Source of the DNA: CAVVMA01 sp963788205
GTDB lineage: Bacteria > Desulfobacterota > Binatia > Binatales > Binataceae
Assembly (NCBI GenBank): GCA_963788205.1
Contig: CAWBGG010000005.1
Span: 62,001-126,000, forward strand
DNA: 64,000 bases
Direction: 5' to 3'
The notes beneath the pieces were generated by a model. It had not been told where the DNA came from and ran no database searches. It saw nothing but the letters and a program-made list of their open reading frames with translations. Below are positions 1-8,621 of this stretch, in pieces; the stretch's first letter is position 1, and each line of letters opens with the position of its first letter. Position numbers and translations under genes: made by a program.

Positions 1-785
1 CGGTATGGGGTTTTGCCAAACCCGAGTGGAAGTCCCGGCTTGACCAGGTCCCGGATCATCTCCACTATCTCACGGATGGTCCGGGTTTGACCAGAACCGA
101 CATTGAAAACTCCCTTGAGATTGCCGCAAGCCGCACTATATATCGCGTCGGCTGCGTCAACTACGTGGATGTAATCCCAGAGCTGTTCTCCCGCAGTAAG
201 CGCCGGACGTTCTCCGCGCAATAGCGATAGAGTCAGGTAAGGAATCAGCCACGACTCATGGTCGCCTGGTCCGTATGAAGAAAACAGACGCATCCATACG
301 AAGCGAATGCCAAATTGTCTGCACAGGCAATCTGACAGGTGAAAGGCCGCCAACTTGGCCGCGCCGTAGAGGGTGGTTGGGTTGCTCGGCGTTACTTCGC
401 TAATTGCAACCGGATGGGGCCCATACTCGGCGTGTGATCCCAGCCCGATCCAGTTTCTCACTCCGAGCTTGCCCGCCTCAACGATCAGGTCGGTGGAGAT
501 CTTGATATTTTGCAATTGCGCCAGATCGTTGCGATGCTTGTTGAGGACGCCCCACCAGGCGAGATGGACGATCGTATCGGGCTGGAAGTCTGCCAGTTCT
601 CCTAGGAACGAGCTAAGGTCGCGGAGGTCGCCGTTGATGAGTCGGATGCGACTGCGAATATCGTCAAGCCGCGCGGTGCTGTAGCGATCGTGCACAAGCA
701 CTGCGATCTCGCTTCCGCCTGAGAGAAAGCGGCGCACCACCTGTGAACCGACGAATCCAGCTCCGCCAGTGACGAAAACTTTCAA
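1..785 (-). CDS. NAD-dependent epimerase/dehydratase, 3' end outside window
   Basis: Extended short-chain dehydrogenase acting on a nucleotide-activated sugar. I translated it by hand because it starts with TTG and runs off the window edge; about 261 residues are visible. The start at 785 is chosen because CGGAGG lies 9 bases upstream of the TTG. The N-terminus reads KVFVTGGAGFVGSQVV, the Rossmann dinucleotide loop. An HLAWWG segment follows near residue 75 and a YGAAK catalytic Tyr-x-x-x-Lys near residue 137. Family members make 4-keto, epimerised or deoxy sugars for LPS or other surface glycans. The exact substrate cannot be read from the sequence. Its upstream neighbour on the same strand is unrelated. 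Confidence 0.85.
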   Translation of the reverse strand, partial: MKVFVTGGAGFVGSQVVRRFLSGGSEIAVLVHDRYSTARLDDIRSRIRLINGDLRDLSSFLGELADFQPDTIVHLAWWGVLNKHRNDLAQLQNIKISTDLIVEAGKLGVRNWIGLGSHAEYGPHPVAISEVTPSNPTTLYGAAKLAAFHLSDCLCRQFGIRFVWMRLFSSYGPGDHESWLIPYLTLSLLRGERPALTAGEQLWDYIHVVDAADAIYSAACGNLKGVFNVGSGQTRTIREIVEMIRDLVKPGLPLGFGKTPY

Positions 786-1051
786 CCCCAACAGCCTCCG
801 ATGTACTAGACGCCATCAACCGCTTTTGACATGTTAGCAGAGCGACTTGGAGCCTCCGCGTTGTCATAACCAGCAACAAAGGCCCCACCTATACAAAACT
901 TCATCGGATAAGACAAGTGCGGTTTTATTCCTACTCAATATTCGAAACCTAACCTGTCCGTGGCCCCGGTCCCGCTGCAGGGCCCCCGCGATTAAATTGT
1001 TACTATCAAATTGAGTCATTGCTATTGAGAGGAGACGGCGCGGTGAAGCGA

Positions 1052-1894
1052 TCACGGCTTCTCGAATTTGAGCATGAACCGGTCGCTGGTGCCGCGGCGC
1101 GCGCCCGCGGCGCGTGGCGCCGTCACCCAGGTGCGATCGTCCATGGGATTGCGCAGGGCGCTGGATTCGCCGTCGAGCCTGAAGCCTGCCTTGCGGATCT
1201 CGTCGATCACCACGCTCTCGTCGATCCGATGCAGCGTGACATCCTTAATGCCGCTGCCCGGCTTCGCGCTGTGGTCCACGATTCCGTACACGCCGCCGAA
1301 CTTGAGCGCCTTTAAGACTGCGGCATTGACTTTGTCGCGATCGACGCCCTGCAACACCAGGTCATGGTAGTTCATGTTAATGATCACGGCGTCGAGCGAT
1401 TCCCGTGGAACCGCAAGCAAGTCGGCGGCGCCGAAGTCGCAGGTGACTCCGGTCACGTTCTTGAGAATCGGCCGTCGCAGCCGCTCTTCCCACGCCTGCG
1501 CGACAGCATGGTAGGCCGGCGGGAAGTTCGGATTCTGCGAATAGACCGTGCCGGTCGGTCCGACCGCTCGCGACAACAACTCGGTCGTGTAACCGCCGCC
1601 GGCAAAGAGGTCGGCGACCTGCATTCCCGGCGCGATCCCGAAGAACGCCAGCATCTGGGCGGGCTTGCGTCCCGCGTCGAGGCTTTTGTCCGCCGCCGGC
1701 CGATCGGGCGCGCTGACCGCGTTCGCGATATTGGCTGGAATCTGATCAGCCGGAATCGGCGGCGATTCCTGCAAGGTGGCATTGCCGGCGCTCTGCTGGG
1801 CAAATACCGACCGGATTCCGACGCACGCGGCGATTGCGATCGCGATCAGAACGCCGACTATGAGCTTGGTGATAGTCATCCTGGTTCTCATCAA
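1052..1894 (-). CDS. Exported class I SAM-dependent methyltransferase-like protein
   Basis: A 280-residue protein. Residues 1-33 form a signal peptide: basic MMRTRMTITK, a hydrophobic stretch, then VFAQQ as a likely cleavage site. The mature part has a SAM-binding motif I, DLFAGGGYTTELL, at about 96-108, and continues as a class I methyltransferase fold (IINMNYHD, VYGIVDHS). It resembles the predicted methyltransferases of the COG4798 type, which often have signal peptides. The substrate is unknown, and it is unclear how an exported enzyme would obtain SAM. It may have lost methyltransferase activity or act before export. It stands alone, 17 bases downstream of the toxin/antitoxin pair on the same strand. 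Confidence 0.75.
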   Translation of the reverse strand: MMRTRMTITKLIVGVLIAIAIAACVGIRSVFAQQSAGNATLQESPPIPADQIPANIANAVSAPDRPAADKSLDAGRKPAQMLAFFGIAPGMQVADLFAGGGYTTELLSRAVGPTGTVYSQNPNFPPAYHAVAQAWEERLRRPILKNVTGVTCDFGAADLLAVPRESLDAVIINMNYHDLVLQGVDRDKVNAAVLKALKFGGVYGIVDHSAKPGSGIKDVTLHRIDESVVIDEIRKAGFRLDGESSALRNPMDDRTWVTAPRAAGARRGTSDRFMLKFEKP

Positions 1895-1911
1895 GGTTTC
1901 TCCCTGAGAGC

Positions 1912-2346
1912 TTATGGGACCTGCAAGCCGGCGGCTTTCGCGAGCTTTCTCTGCCGGTCGTCGAACGTGTTGAACGTGTCGCTATCGAGGGCGAGCGCGG
2001 CGGCGACGTGAATGATCTCCAGCGTGCGCGTGCCGAATTTAGCCGTCCACTTCAGCGCGAGGCGGCTGGTCTGCGCATAAGCGGCTTCGGGCAGCGGCTT
2101 CACCAGCAAGACGCCATCGCGCACGTCGGCGCGGAACGCGGCGGATGAGGCTTGTGCCTGGGGCGGACGAATCTCCCTCCGAAAAAGGCGCAACTGCAGG
2201 GCGTTCGTCAACTCCAGCTCTCCGAACGTCGTGAGCAGGAGCGGAAGCGGCGACTTTTGCATCCGTCGCGCAGCCTCGGCGGAATTTGCGTCGGGACAGT
2301 ACAGAGAGACAAGAAAGCTGGTGTCAGCGTAGGCGTTCAATTTCAA
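1912..2346 (-). CDS. PIN-domain ribonuclease toxin (VapC-like)
   Basis: A 144-residue PIN-domain protein, the usual length of VapC toxins, which cleave RNA with a cluster of acidic residues holding Mg/Mn. The N-terminal YADTSFLVSLY carries the first conserved Asp (D8) and the Thr-Ser after it. Further acidic positions include ELELTNAL near 43-50 and the C-terminal LALDSDTFNTFDDRQRKLA. The start overlaps the stop of the preceding antitoxin by 4 bases (ATGA), so the two are translationally coupled. The growth-inhibiting role is inferred from family and gene order. Confidence 0.8.
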   Translation of the reverse strand: MKLNAYADTSFLVSLYCPDANSAEAARRMQKSPLPLLLTTFGELELTNALQLRLFRREIRPPQAQASSAAFRADVRDGVLLVKPLPEAAYAQTSRLALKWTAKFGTRTLEIIHVAAALALDSDTFNTFDDRQRKLAKAAGLQVP

Positions 2347-2594
2347 TAGCGGCCGCGTTCCCCGGCAACGAGTCTCGCGCCGCTCACTCTGAGCTTCCGG
2401 TCACCATAGATGGTCCGCAAGCGAGCCAGGAAGTCGGGGCGCCGCCGCGGATTTGCCGGGGCTACCGGGACCAAGCGGGCAATTACCCGCTTGCGCCTGG
2501 TGATCTCAATCTTCTCGCCTTCTTGCAGAAGCCGCTCAACTTCCGGGAACCGATACCTAAGATCGCGGACGCTCGCCCGTCTCATGTGATGCAT
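2343..2594 (-). CDS. Antitoxin of a PIN-type toxin-antitoxin pair (Phd/VapB-like)
   Basis: An 83-residue protein starting at MHHMRRASVRDLRYRF; MRRAS at 2585 is an alternative start. The N-terminal half looks like a Phd/YefM or AbrB-type DNA-binding antitoxin (VRDLRYRFPEVERLLQEGEKIEIT, then KRVIARLVPV). The basic, flexible C-terminus would bind the PIN toxin encoded immediately downstream. Antitoxin-first order and a 4-base overlap are typical of vapBC-like operons. Such antitoxins usually repress their own promoter, but I did not find a convincing operator just upstream. Confidence 0.75.
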   Translation of the reverse strand: MHHMRRASVRDLRYRFPEVERLLQEGEKIEITRRKRVIARLVPVAPANPRRRPDFLARLRTIYGDRKLRVSGARLVAGERGRY

Positions 2595-2688
2595 TCTAGC
2601 ATCACCTCGAGCGAGTTCCAAAGTGGCGCTCGCGTAGGTAGTGTCTCGGTCTGGCCTCGAAGGCGGTGTCGGCCGGTGGAAGAAAGGA

Positions 2689-2792
2689 CTCGGGATTCTT
2701 CGCGCGCCAGACAACGCAGACGCGCGAGAATGACAACGCTACAAGCTTTTTCTGTCATTCCCGCGCGTGGCTGCCGCGCGAGGAATCCCGGA
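2689..2792. repeat. Hairpin-forming repeat element with nested inverted repeats
   Basis: The gene-free stretch 2595-3022 holds this element and nothing else I can support except the ribosome-binding site of the next gene. The outer arms are CTCGGGATTCTTCGCGC (2689-2705) and a near-complement at 2776-2792. The inner arms GAATGACA (2728-2735) and TGTCATTC (2753-2760) are exact complements. The same nested design (outer arm, ATGACA/TGTCAT inner arms) recurs at 24035-24160. It fits a REP- or MITE-like non-coding mobile repeat. Confidence 0.65.
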
Positions 2793-3022
2793 TCTTCCGC
2801 GCTGCTCACCCCACTCGCGAGCACTCTCAAACTGAGGCACTACCTCGGGTAAGGGCCGGTCTCCATACTGGCCCTCTTCGCCAACGTAATTGTCTTCAGA
2901 GCCATGAATCATAGTCTCTTCGGACGATGGAAAATCGCGCGATGGGATGAAACGATCGCGTTGATCCGGCGACGGGACAGGCGCATTCTTCACCATCATC
3001 CGCAAGCGCATCAGGAGAACCC

Positions 3023-4213
3023 ATGCAGCGGGAAGTGTATAACGAACTCGAAAAGTCGCTACTCCAGCGCGCCCGCGAGCTGGTGCCGATCCTCGCCGAA
3101 CGCGCGCCCCAATGCGAGCGCGAGCGGCGCGTGCCCGCCGAGACTATCGCCGATCTCCGCCACGCCGGCTTCTTTCGTATCCTGCAACCCAAGCGCTTCG
3201 GGGGTTACGAGCTCGACCCGCAAATCTTCTACGACGTTCAGATGACGCTGGCCGAAGGATGCATGTCCACCGGATGGGTCTTCGGCGTGCTCGGCGTGCA
3301 CAATTGGCAGATGGCGCTGTTCGACCTCCGCGCCCAGCAGGATGTGTGGGGCAAGGACGACACCACGATCACGAGCTCGACCTACATGCCCAAGGGCCAG
3401 GTCAAACACGTCGACGGCGGTTTCCGCTTCAGCGGGCGATGGGGTTTTTCCAGCGGCGTCGACCACGCGAAATGGATTTTCCTTGGCGGTATCGTGCCGG
3501 CTCATGAGGGCCGCGGGATGCCGGATTATCGCACCTTCCTGTTGCCGCGCTCGGACTTTGAGGTGGTCGATAATTGGCACGTGATGGGCCTCAAGGGCAC
3601 GGGCAGCAAGGAGATTGTGGTCAACGACGTTTTCGTCCCGGAATATCGGACCCATCGCATGATGGATGCGTTTACCGGCACCAGTCCGGGCCGCAAGGAC
3701 AATCCCGCGCCGCTTTATCTGCTGCCGTTCGCACAAGTCTTCGTGCGCGCAGTCTCCTCCGCGTCGATCGGCGGGCTGCAAGGCGCGCTCAACGCCTTTC
3801 GCGACTACGCCGGCAAACGGGTCAGCTCCAATGACCTGTCGCGCACCGCGGACGATCCCGGGGCGCAGCTCGCCGCCTCTGAAGCCGCGCTCGCCGTCGA
3901 GGAGATGAAGCTCGCGTTGTATGCCAGCTTCGACTCGATGATGGCGACGCTGCGCCGGGGCGAGCAACTCGATCTGCAAAAGCGGATCGCCTGGCGCTAC
4001 CAGTCGGCGTGCGTATCCGAGCGATGCTCGGCACGCATCGATAGCGTGATGCGCTCCTGCGGCGGGCAGGGAATCTACGTCGATAACCCGATCCATCGCT
4101 TCTTTCTGGATATCCACGCAGCGCGTAACCACTACGCCAACAATCCCGACAAGCTCGCCCGGAATTTCGGCGGCGTGCTGTTCGGGCTCGGCAGCTCGGA
4201 TTTCTTTGTATGA
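3023..4213 (+). CDS. hsaA: HsaA-like flavin-dependent monooxygenase (3-HSA hydroxylase, oxygenase)
   Basis: A 396-residue protein of the acyl-CoA dehydrogenase-fold flavin hydroxylases, close to HsaA in length. HsaA with a reductase (HsaB) ortho-hydroxylates the phenolic A-ring product 3-HSA during steroid breakdown. Family features include LRHAGFFRILQPKRFGGYE near 40, CMSTGWVFGVLGVHNWQM, GRWGFSSGVDHAKW and WHVMGLKGTGSKEI. The start follows AGGAG by about 6 bases. It is the first gene of the steroid cluster and overlaps kstD by 4 bases. No hsaB reductase is present in this window. A related group D monooxygenase for another phenol is the alternative. Confidence 0.8.
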   Translation: MQREVYNELEKSLLQRARELVPILAERAPQCERERRVPAETIADLRHAGFFRILQPKRFGGYELDPQIFYDVQMTLAEGCMSTGWVFGVLGVHNWQMALFDLRAQQDVWGKDDTTITSSTYMPKGQVKHVDGGFRFSGRWGFSSGVDHAKWIFLGGIVPAHEGRGMPDYRTFLLPRSDFEVVDNWHVMGLKGTGSKEIVVNDVFVPEYRTHRMMDAFTGTSPGRKDNPAPLYLLPFAQVFVRAVSSASIGGLQGALNAFRDYAGKRVSSNDLSRTADDPGAQLAASEAALAVEEMKLALYASFDSMMATLRRGEQLDLQKRIAWRYQSACVSERCSARIDSVMRSCGGQGIYVDNPIHRFFLDIHAARNHYANNPDKLARNFGGVLFGLGSSDFFV

Positions 4214-5940
4214 GCAGTGAACCCGGCCGCGCGCTCGACCCGCGTGGCGATTCCAAATGGGATCACCAGTTCGACGTGGTGATCGCCGGCTCCGGCGGCG
4301 GCGGCATGACCGCCGCTATCTGTGCCCACGACCTCGGGCAATCGGTGGTCGTAATTGAGAAGAGCGATCTCTACGGTGGCACCACCGCGATCTCGGGCGG
4401 CGGCGTATGGATACCCTGCAACCACCTGATGGGCGCGCTCGGCGGCGCCGACAGCTACGACGACGCGCTCACTTACATCAAGGCCGCCACGCGCGGGATG
4501 GTCGCCGAGTCGCGGCTGCGCGCCTATCTCGATCACGCGCCAAAGATGGTGCGCTATCTCGAAGAGAAAGCGCGCACGCGCTTCTGCGCGATGCCCACCT
4601 ATTCGGATTACTACCCCGAGATGCGCGGCGCGAAACCCGGCTATCGTACCTGCGACTCCGTGCCTTTCAACGCCGCGCAGCTCGGCGAGGAATTCGCCCG
4701 GATGCGGCCGCCCACGCCCGGCACGCTGATCATGGGCCGCGTGCAGATGACCGCCGACGAGGCGCACTCGCTGCTCACCAAGGAGCGCGGCTGGATTCTG
4801 CTCTTCATGCGCAAGCTGGCGCGCTACTGGCTAGACCTGCCGTGGCGCTTTCGCACCAAGCGCGACCGGCGCCTGACGCTGGGCAACGCGCTGGTCGGGT
4901 CGCTGCGCCGCTCGATGATGGACCGCAATATTCCGCTGTGGCTCGAAACGCCGTTCGAGTCGCTGGTCTATGATGGCCGGCGCATCACGGGCGTCACCGC
5001 GATTCGCAACGGCAAGATCATCCGTATCGGCGCCAACCGCGGCGTGATCCTCGCAGCCGGCGGTTTCGAGCACAATCAGGAAATGCGCGAACAGTTTTTG
5101 CCCAAGCCGACGCAGGCCGAATGGACGATCACGCCCGAGGCCAACACCGGCGACGCGATCCGCGCCGGCCAGAAACTCGGCGCCAGGCTCGACCTGATGG
5201 ACTGGGCGTGGTGGGCGCCGACTGTGACCGTGGCCGGCCGCGAGAAACGGCGCGCCCTGTTCGTCGAGCGCGCGCTGCCCGGATGCGTGATGGTCAACCG
5301 GCTCGGCAAGCGCTTCGTTGACGAGGCCGCGCCCTACCAGGACATCGTGACCGCGATGTTCGAGGACCATAAAAAAACCCACGCCAACTTCCCGGCCTGG
5401 CTGGTGTTCGACGCCGACTTCCGCCGCAAGTATCCGGTCGGGCCGCTGCTGCCTGGAATGGTGCGGCCGGACTCGTCGCTGCCCAAGCACTGGGCCGACA
5501 AAGTGTATTACAAGAGCGACTCGCTGGAGGATCTGGCGCGCCGCATCGGTATCGACGCGCAGGGCCTGGCCGAAAGCTGCAGGCACATGGGCGAATACGC
5601 CGCCACTGGCAAGGACACCGAATTCGGCAAGGGCAGCAATACCTTCGATCGCTACTACGGCGACCGCAACGTCAAGCCCAACCCGTGCCTCGGTCCGGTC
5701 GCCAAACCGCCTTTCTACGCGATGCGTATCGACGGCGGCGACATCGGCACCAAGGGCGGTCTGCTCACCGACGAGTTCGCTCGCGTGCTGCGCGAAGACG
5801 GCCAGCCGATCGCCGGCCTCTATGCGACCGGTAACACCTCAGCCGCCGTGATGGGGCCGAGCTATCCGGGTGCAGGATCGACTATCGGCCCGGCGATGAC
5901 GTTCGGCTACGTCGCCGCGCATCACCTGGCAGGAGTGTGA
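4210..5940 (+). CDS. kstD: 3-ketosteroid delta1-dehydrogenase (KstD)
   Basis: A 576-residue FAD flavoprotein that would introduce the C1-C2 double bond into the steroid A ring, giving 1,4-diene-3-ones. The FAD loop GSGGGGMTAA is at 27-36, followed by VVIEKSDLYGGTTAISGGGVW. Near the C-terminus is PSYPGAGSTIGPA with Tyr552 and Gly556, equivalent to the Tyr-PGAG active-site motif of characterised KstD enzymes. The length fits the family (about 510-580). The start overlaps the hsaA stop by 4 bases, and it is followed after 2 bases by an SDR gene, so it sits inside an operon. Confidence 0.88.
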   Translation: MSSEPGRALDPRGDSKWDHQFDVVIAGSGGGGMTAAICAHDLGQSVVVIEKSDLYGGTTAISGGGVWIPCNHLMGALGGADSYDDALTYIKAATRGMVAESRLRAYLDHAPKMVRYLEEKARTRFCAMPTYSDYYPEMRGAKPGYRTCDSVPFNAAQLGEEFARMRPPTPGTLIMGRVQMTADEAHSLLTKERGWILLFMRKLARYWLDLPWRFRTKRDRRLTLGNALVGSLRRSMMDRNIPLWLETPFESLVYDGRRITGVTAIRNGKIIRIGANRGVILAAGGFEHNQEMREQFLPKPTQAEWTITPEANTGDAIRAGQKLGARLDLMDWAWWAPTVTVAGREKRRALFVERALPGCVMVNRLGKRFVDEAAPYQDIVTAMFEDHKKTHANFPAWLVFDADFRRKYPVGPLLPGMVRPDSSLPKHWADKVYYKSDSLEDLARRIGIDAQGLAESCRHMGEYAATGKDTEFGKGSNTFDRYYGDRNVKPNPCLGPVAKPPFYAMRIDGGDIGTKGGLLTDEFARVLREDGQPIAGLYATGNTSAAVMGPSYPGAGSTIGPAMTFGYVAAHHLAGV

Positions 5941-5942
5941 TC

Positions 5943-6800
5943 ATGCTCAAAGGGAAAGTCGCAGTCGTAACCGGCGCCAGCCGCGGCGTCGGCAAGGGAA
6001 TCGCCCTGGCGCTGGGAGCCGAAGGCGCCACCGTCTATATCACCGGGCGCAGCGCGAAGCAGAGTGACAGCCCGTTGGGCGGCACCGTATTCGCCACCGC
6101 CGAGGAAGTCACCAAACGCGGCGGGCGCGGAATCGGCGTGGTATGCGATCACAGCCGCGACGATCAGGTTCGCGCGCTCTTCACGCAGGTCGAAAAGGAA
6201 TCGGGCCGGCTCGACATCCTGGTGAACAACGCCTGCGCGATTCCTGATCAACTCGCCGAGACCGGGCCGTTCTGGTCCAAGCCGCTCGATCTGATCCAGA
6301 TTCTCGACGTCGGGATGCGCTCGAATTACGTCGCCGGTTTCTACGCCGCGCCGATGCTCAATCGGCAGGGCGGCCTGCTGGTCAACATTTCGTCGCCCGG
6401 CAGCCGCTGCTATCTGCACGGGCCGGCCTATGGCGCCGGCAAGGCCGCGACCGACAAGATGGCCCACGATATGGCGCACGACTTCAAGCCCTTTGGCGTG
6501 GTCGCGGTCTCGATGTGGCCGGGGTTCGTGAAGACCGAGCGCGTGATGCAGGGTATCGCGGCCCATCCGAGGCACAAGTACGCGGCGTTCGTAGAGATGG
6601 GCGAATCGCCCGAGTTCACCGGGCGCGTGATCGCGGCGCTGTTCGCCGACCCGGATCGCATGTCGCTCTCCGGCCAGGTGCATATCGTTGCCGAGTTGGC
6701 CAAGCGCTACGACGTGAAGGATATCGACGGCAAGGAGCCGTTCTCGCCGCGCGCGGCGCTGGGTGGCCCGCCCGAATACTCACCCGCGATCATCGAATAG
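5943..6800 (+). CDS. Short-chain dehydrogenase/reductase in steroid operon
   Basis: A 285-residue classical SDR that oxidises or reduces a hydroxyl/keto group with NAD(P). The start ATG at 5943 is preferred over the GTG at 5937 because AGGAG lies 7 bases before it. The nucleotide loop GASRGVGKG is at about 12-20, NNAC replaces the usual NNAG, and the catalytic pair is YGAGK. The sequence resembles DHRS1-type SDRs. It lies 2 bases after kstD and is followed by a second flavoprotein, so a steroid or steroid-derived CoA ester is the likely substrate. The exact position on the ring is not deducible. Confidence 0.8.
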   Translation: MLKGKVAVVTGASRGVGKGIALALGAEGATVYITGRSAKQSDSPLGGTVFATAEEVTKRGGRGIGVVCDHSRDDQVRALFTQVEKESGRLDILVNNACAIPDQLAETGPFWSKPLDLIQILDVGMRSNYVAGFYAAPMLNRQGGLLVNISSPGSRCYLHGPAYGAGKAATDKMAHDMAHDFKPFGVVAVSMWPGFVKTERVMQGIAAHPRHKYAAFVEMGESPEFTGRVIAALFADPDRMSLSGQVHIVAELAKRYDVKDIDGKEPFSPRAALGGPPEYSPAIIE

Positions 6801-6818
6801 CCAGATGGAATAGCCAGA
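6795..6818 (+). repeat. Short tandem duplication at SDR/flavoprotein junction
   Basis: GAATAGCCAGA occurs at 6795-6805 and again at 6808-6818. The first copy contains the stop codon of the SDR gene. The 13-base period shifts reading frame and may have altered the start region of the downstream flavoprotein, which has no ATG in frame. Confidence 0.7.
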
Positions 6819-6932
6819 GGCAGGCCCACGGACACGCGACCTCCTATCGCGCAGGATCCCGACTCCCTTCCAATCGAAGCGCCCCTGCGCGTCGAGCGCG
6901 ACGCCGATATTACTTGGAGCGACCACTGCGAC

Positions 6933-8525
6933 GTGCTGGTGGCCGGCTTCGGCGCGGCCGGCGCCTGCGCCGCGATCGAAGCCGCTAAAGCCGGCGGCGC
7001 GGTCATCGTGACCGATCGCTTCGGCGGCGGCGGCGCGAGCGCCAAAAGCGGCGGTGTGGTCTATGCCGGCGGTGGCACGCGTTATCAGAAAACCGCCGGC
7101 TACGACGACACCCCAGACGCGATGTACGAATACCTGCGCCACGAAGTCGGCGACGCGGTCAGCGACGCCACGCTCCGTAGCTTCTGCGACCAGAGCACCG
7201 CGATGGTCACCTGGCTGGAAGCTCTGGGCGTCGAGTTCGATCCCACCGTGCCGCCGCGCAAAACCTCGTATCCCGCCGACGGCTACTATTTGTATTACTC
7301 CGGCAACGAGGCGGTTAAGGAATATCGCGGCGCGCATCCGCCCGCCCCACGCGGCCATCGCGTGAAGGGCAAGGGACTCTCGGGTGCGATCTTTTTCCGC
7401 ACGCTGCGCAAGGCGGTCGCCGATTTGGGCGCGCGCGTGATGACCCAGGCCGCGGTGCGGCGGCTGGTGATCGACGCTCACGACGGCAGTGTGCTCGGCG
7501 CCGAGGTTTGGCAAATCGATCCCGGCAGCGACGCGGCGCGACGCCATAAGCGGCTCAGCCGATGGGCCGAGCGGCTGTTCCCGGTCGGCAGCCTCGGCGA
7601 CGCGCTACGCCGGCGCGCGCTGGCGCTGGAACTCGCGGCGGCCAAGCCTCGGCTGATCCGCGCGCGAGGCGGCGTGGTGCTCAGCACCGGCGGCTTCATC
7701 TTCAATCGCGCGATGGTCTCGCGGCATGCGCCGCAGTACCTGGGCAACTTCCGGCTGGGCACCGCCGGATGCGACGGCAGCGGAATCCGGCTGGGCCAGT
7801 CGGCGGGCGCTGATTGCGCGCATCTGGAGCGCATCTCGGCCTGGCGGTTCATCAATCCGCCGCTGGCGTGGCCGCGCGGCATGATTATCGACGCCGAGGG
7901 CCGCCGCTTCTGCAACGAAGAGGTCTACGGCGCGCGCCTCGGCTACGAAATGTGCGAGCATCACGGCGGCAAGGCCTGGCTCGTGATCGACTCGGCGATT
8001 CGGCGCGAGGCGATGCGCGAATCGCTGTTCGGCGGGCTGTGGGCCTTCCAGAGCGGCCCCGCGATGGTGTTGATGCTGATCGGAAGCAAGCGCAGCCGCT
8101 CGATCGACGATCTCGCCCGCCGCCTCAAGATCGACCCGGCTGTGCTGCGCCAAACCCTTGAAGCGTACAACTCGGCCGCGCGCGGCGATGCCGACCCGCT
8201 GGGCAAGTCACGCGACCTGATGCAGGCGCTCAAAAAGCCCCCGTTCTATGCGATGGACGTCTCGGCCGGCCGGCAGGTGTTTCCGTGTCCCGCGCTAACT
8301 CTGGGCGGGCTCCGCGTGGACGAGGCCACCGGCGCGGTAATCACCGCCGACGGTACCGCCGTGCCCGGGCTGTACGCAGCCGGGCGGGCCGCAGTCGGCA
8401 TCGCGTCGAATCATTACGTGAGCGGTCTCGCGCTGGCGGATTGTATCTGGTCGGGCCGCCGCACCGGCCGCAGCGCGGCGCTCGCCGCCAGAGAGGGCGC
8501 CAACCAAGCCCGCGCGACCGCGTGA
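6933..8525 (+). CDS. Second ketosteroid dehydrogenase-like FAD flavoprotein, possibly delta4-(5alpha)
   Basis: A 530-residue FAD protein of the KstD/fumarate reductase flavoprotein family. The start shown is GTG at 6933, but this sits directly at the first Rossmann strand (VLVAGFGAAGACAA). The frame is open upstream to 6801 and encodes a plausible extension (PIEAPLRVERDADITWSDHC), so the true start may be an unusual codon upstream. The C-terminal signature is NHYVSGLALADCIWSGRR instead of SYPGAG. This Tyr-x-Ser arrangement matches that reported for 3-ketosteroid delta4-(5alpha)-dehydrogenase. I infer that it introduces the 4,5 double bond into 5alpha-steroids. It ends 51 bases before the inserted IS element. 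Confidence 0.75.
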   Translation: MLVAGFGAAGACAAIEAAKAGGAVIVTDRFGGGGASAKSGGVVYAGGGTRYQKTAGYDDTPDAMYEYLRHEVGDAVSDATLRSFCDQSTAMVTWLEALGVEFDPTVPPRKTSYPADGYYLYYSGNEAVKEYRGAHPPAPRGHRVKGKGLSGAIFFRTLRKAVADLGARVMTQAAVRRLVIDAHDGSVLGAEVWQIDPGSDAARRHKRLSRWAERLFPVGSLGDALRRRALALELAAAKPRLIRARGGVVLSTGGFIFNRAMVSRHAPQYLGNFRLGTAGCDGSGIRLGQSAGADCAHLERISAWRFINPPLAWPRGMIIDAEGRRFCNEEVYGARLGYEMCEHHGGKAWLVIDSAIRREAMRESLFGGLWAFQSGPAMVLMLIGSKRSRSIDDLARRLKIDPAVLRQTLEAYNSAARGDADPLGKSRDLMQALKKPPFYAMDVSAGRQVFPCPALTLGGLRVDEATGAVITADGTAVPGLYAAGRAAVGIASNHYVSGLALADCIWSGRRTGRSAALAAREGANQARATA

Positions 8526-8576
8526 CCAATGTTAGTGTAAGACCGACTGCACCGTTTCTCCTTCCCGTTTCGGGAA

Positions 8577-8604
8577 GGCGAGTATGCACCTATTGACGGC
8601 TCGC
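8577..8604 (+). repeat. Left terminal inverted repeat of the IS element
   Basis: Begins GGCGAGTATGCACCTATTG and ends GACGGCTCGC. It matches the complement of 10658-10685 at 27 of 28 positions; the difference is C versus T at position 11. Confidence 0.93.
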
Positions 8605-8621
8605 TTATTCTGCGCTATATT

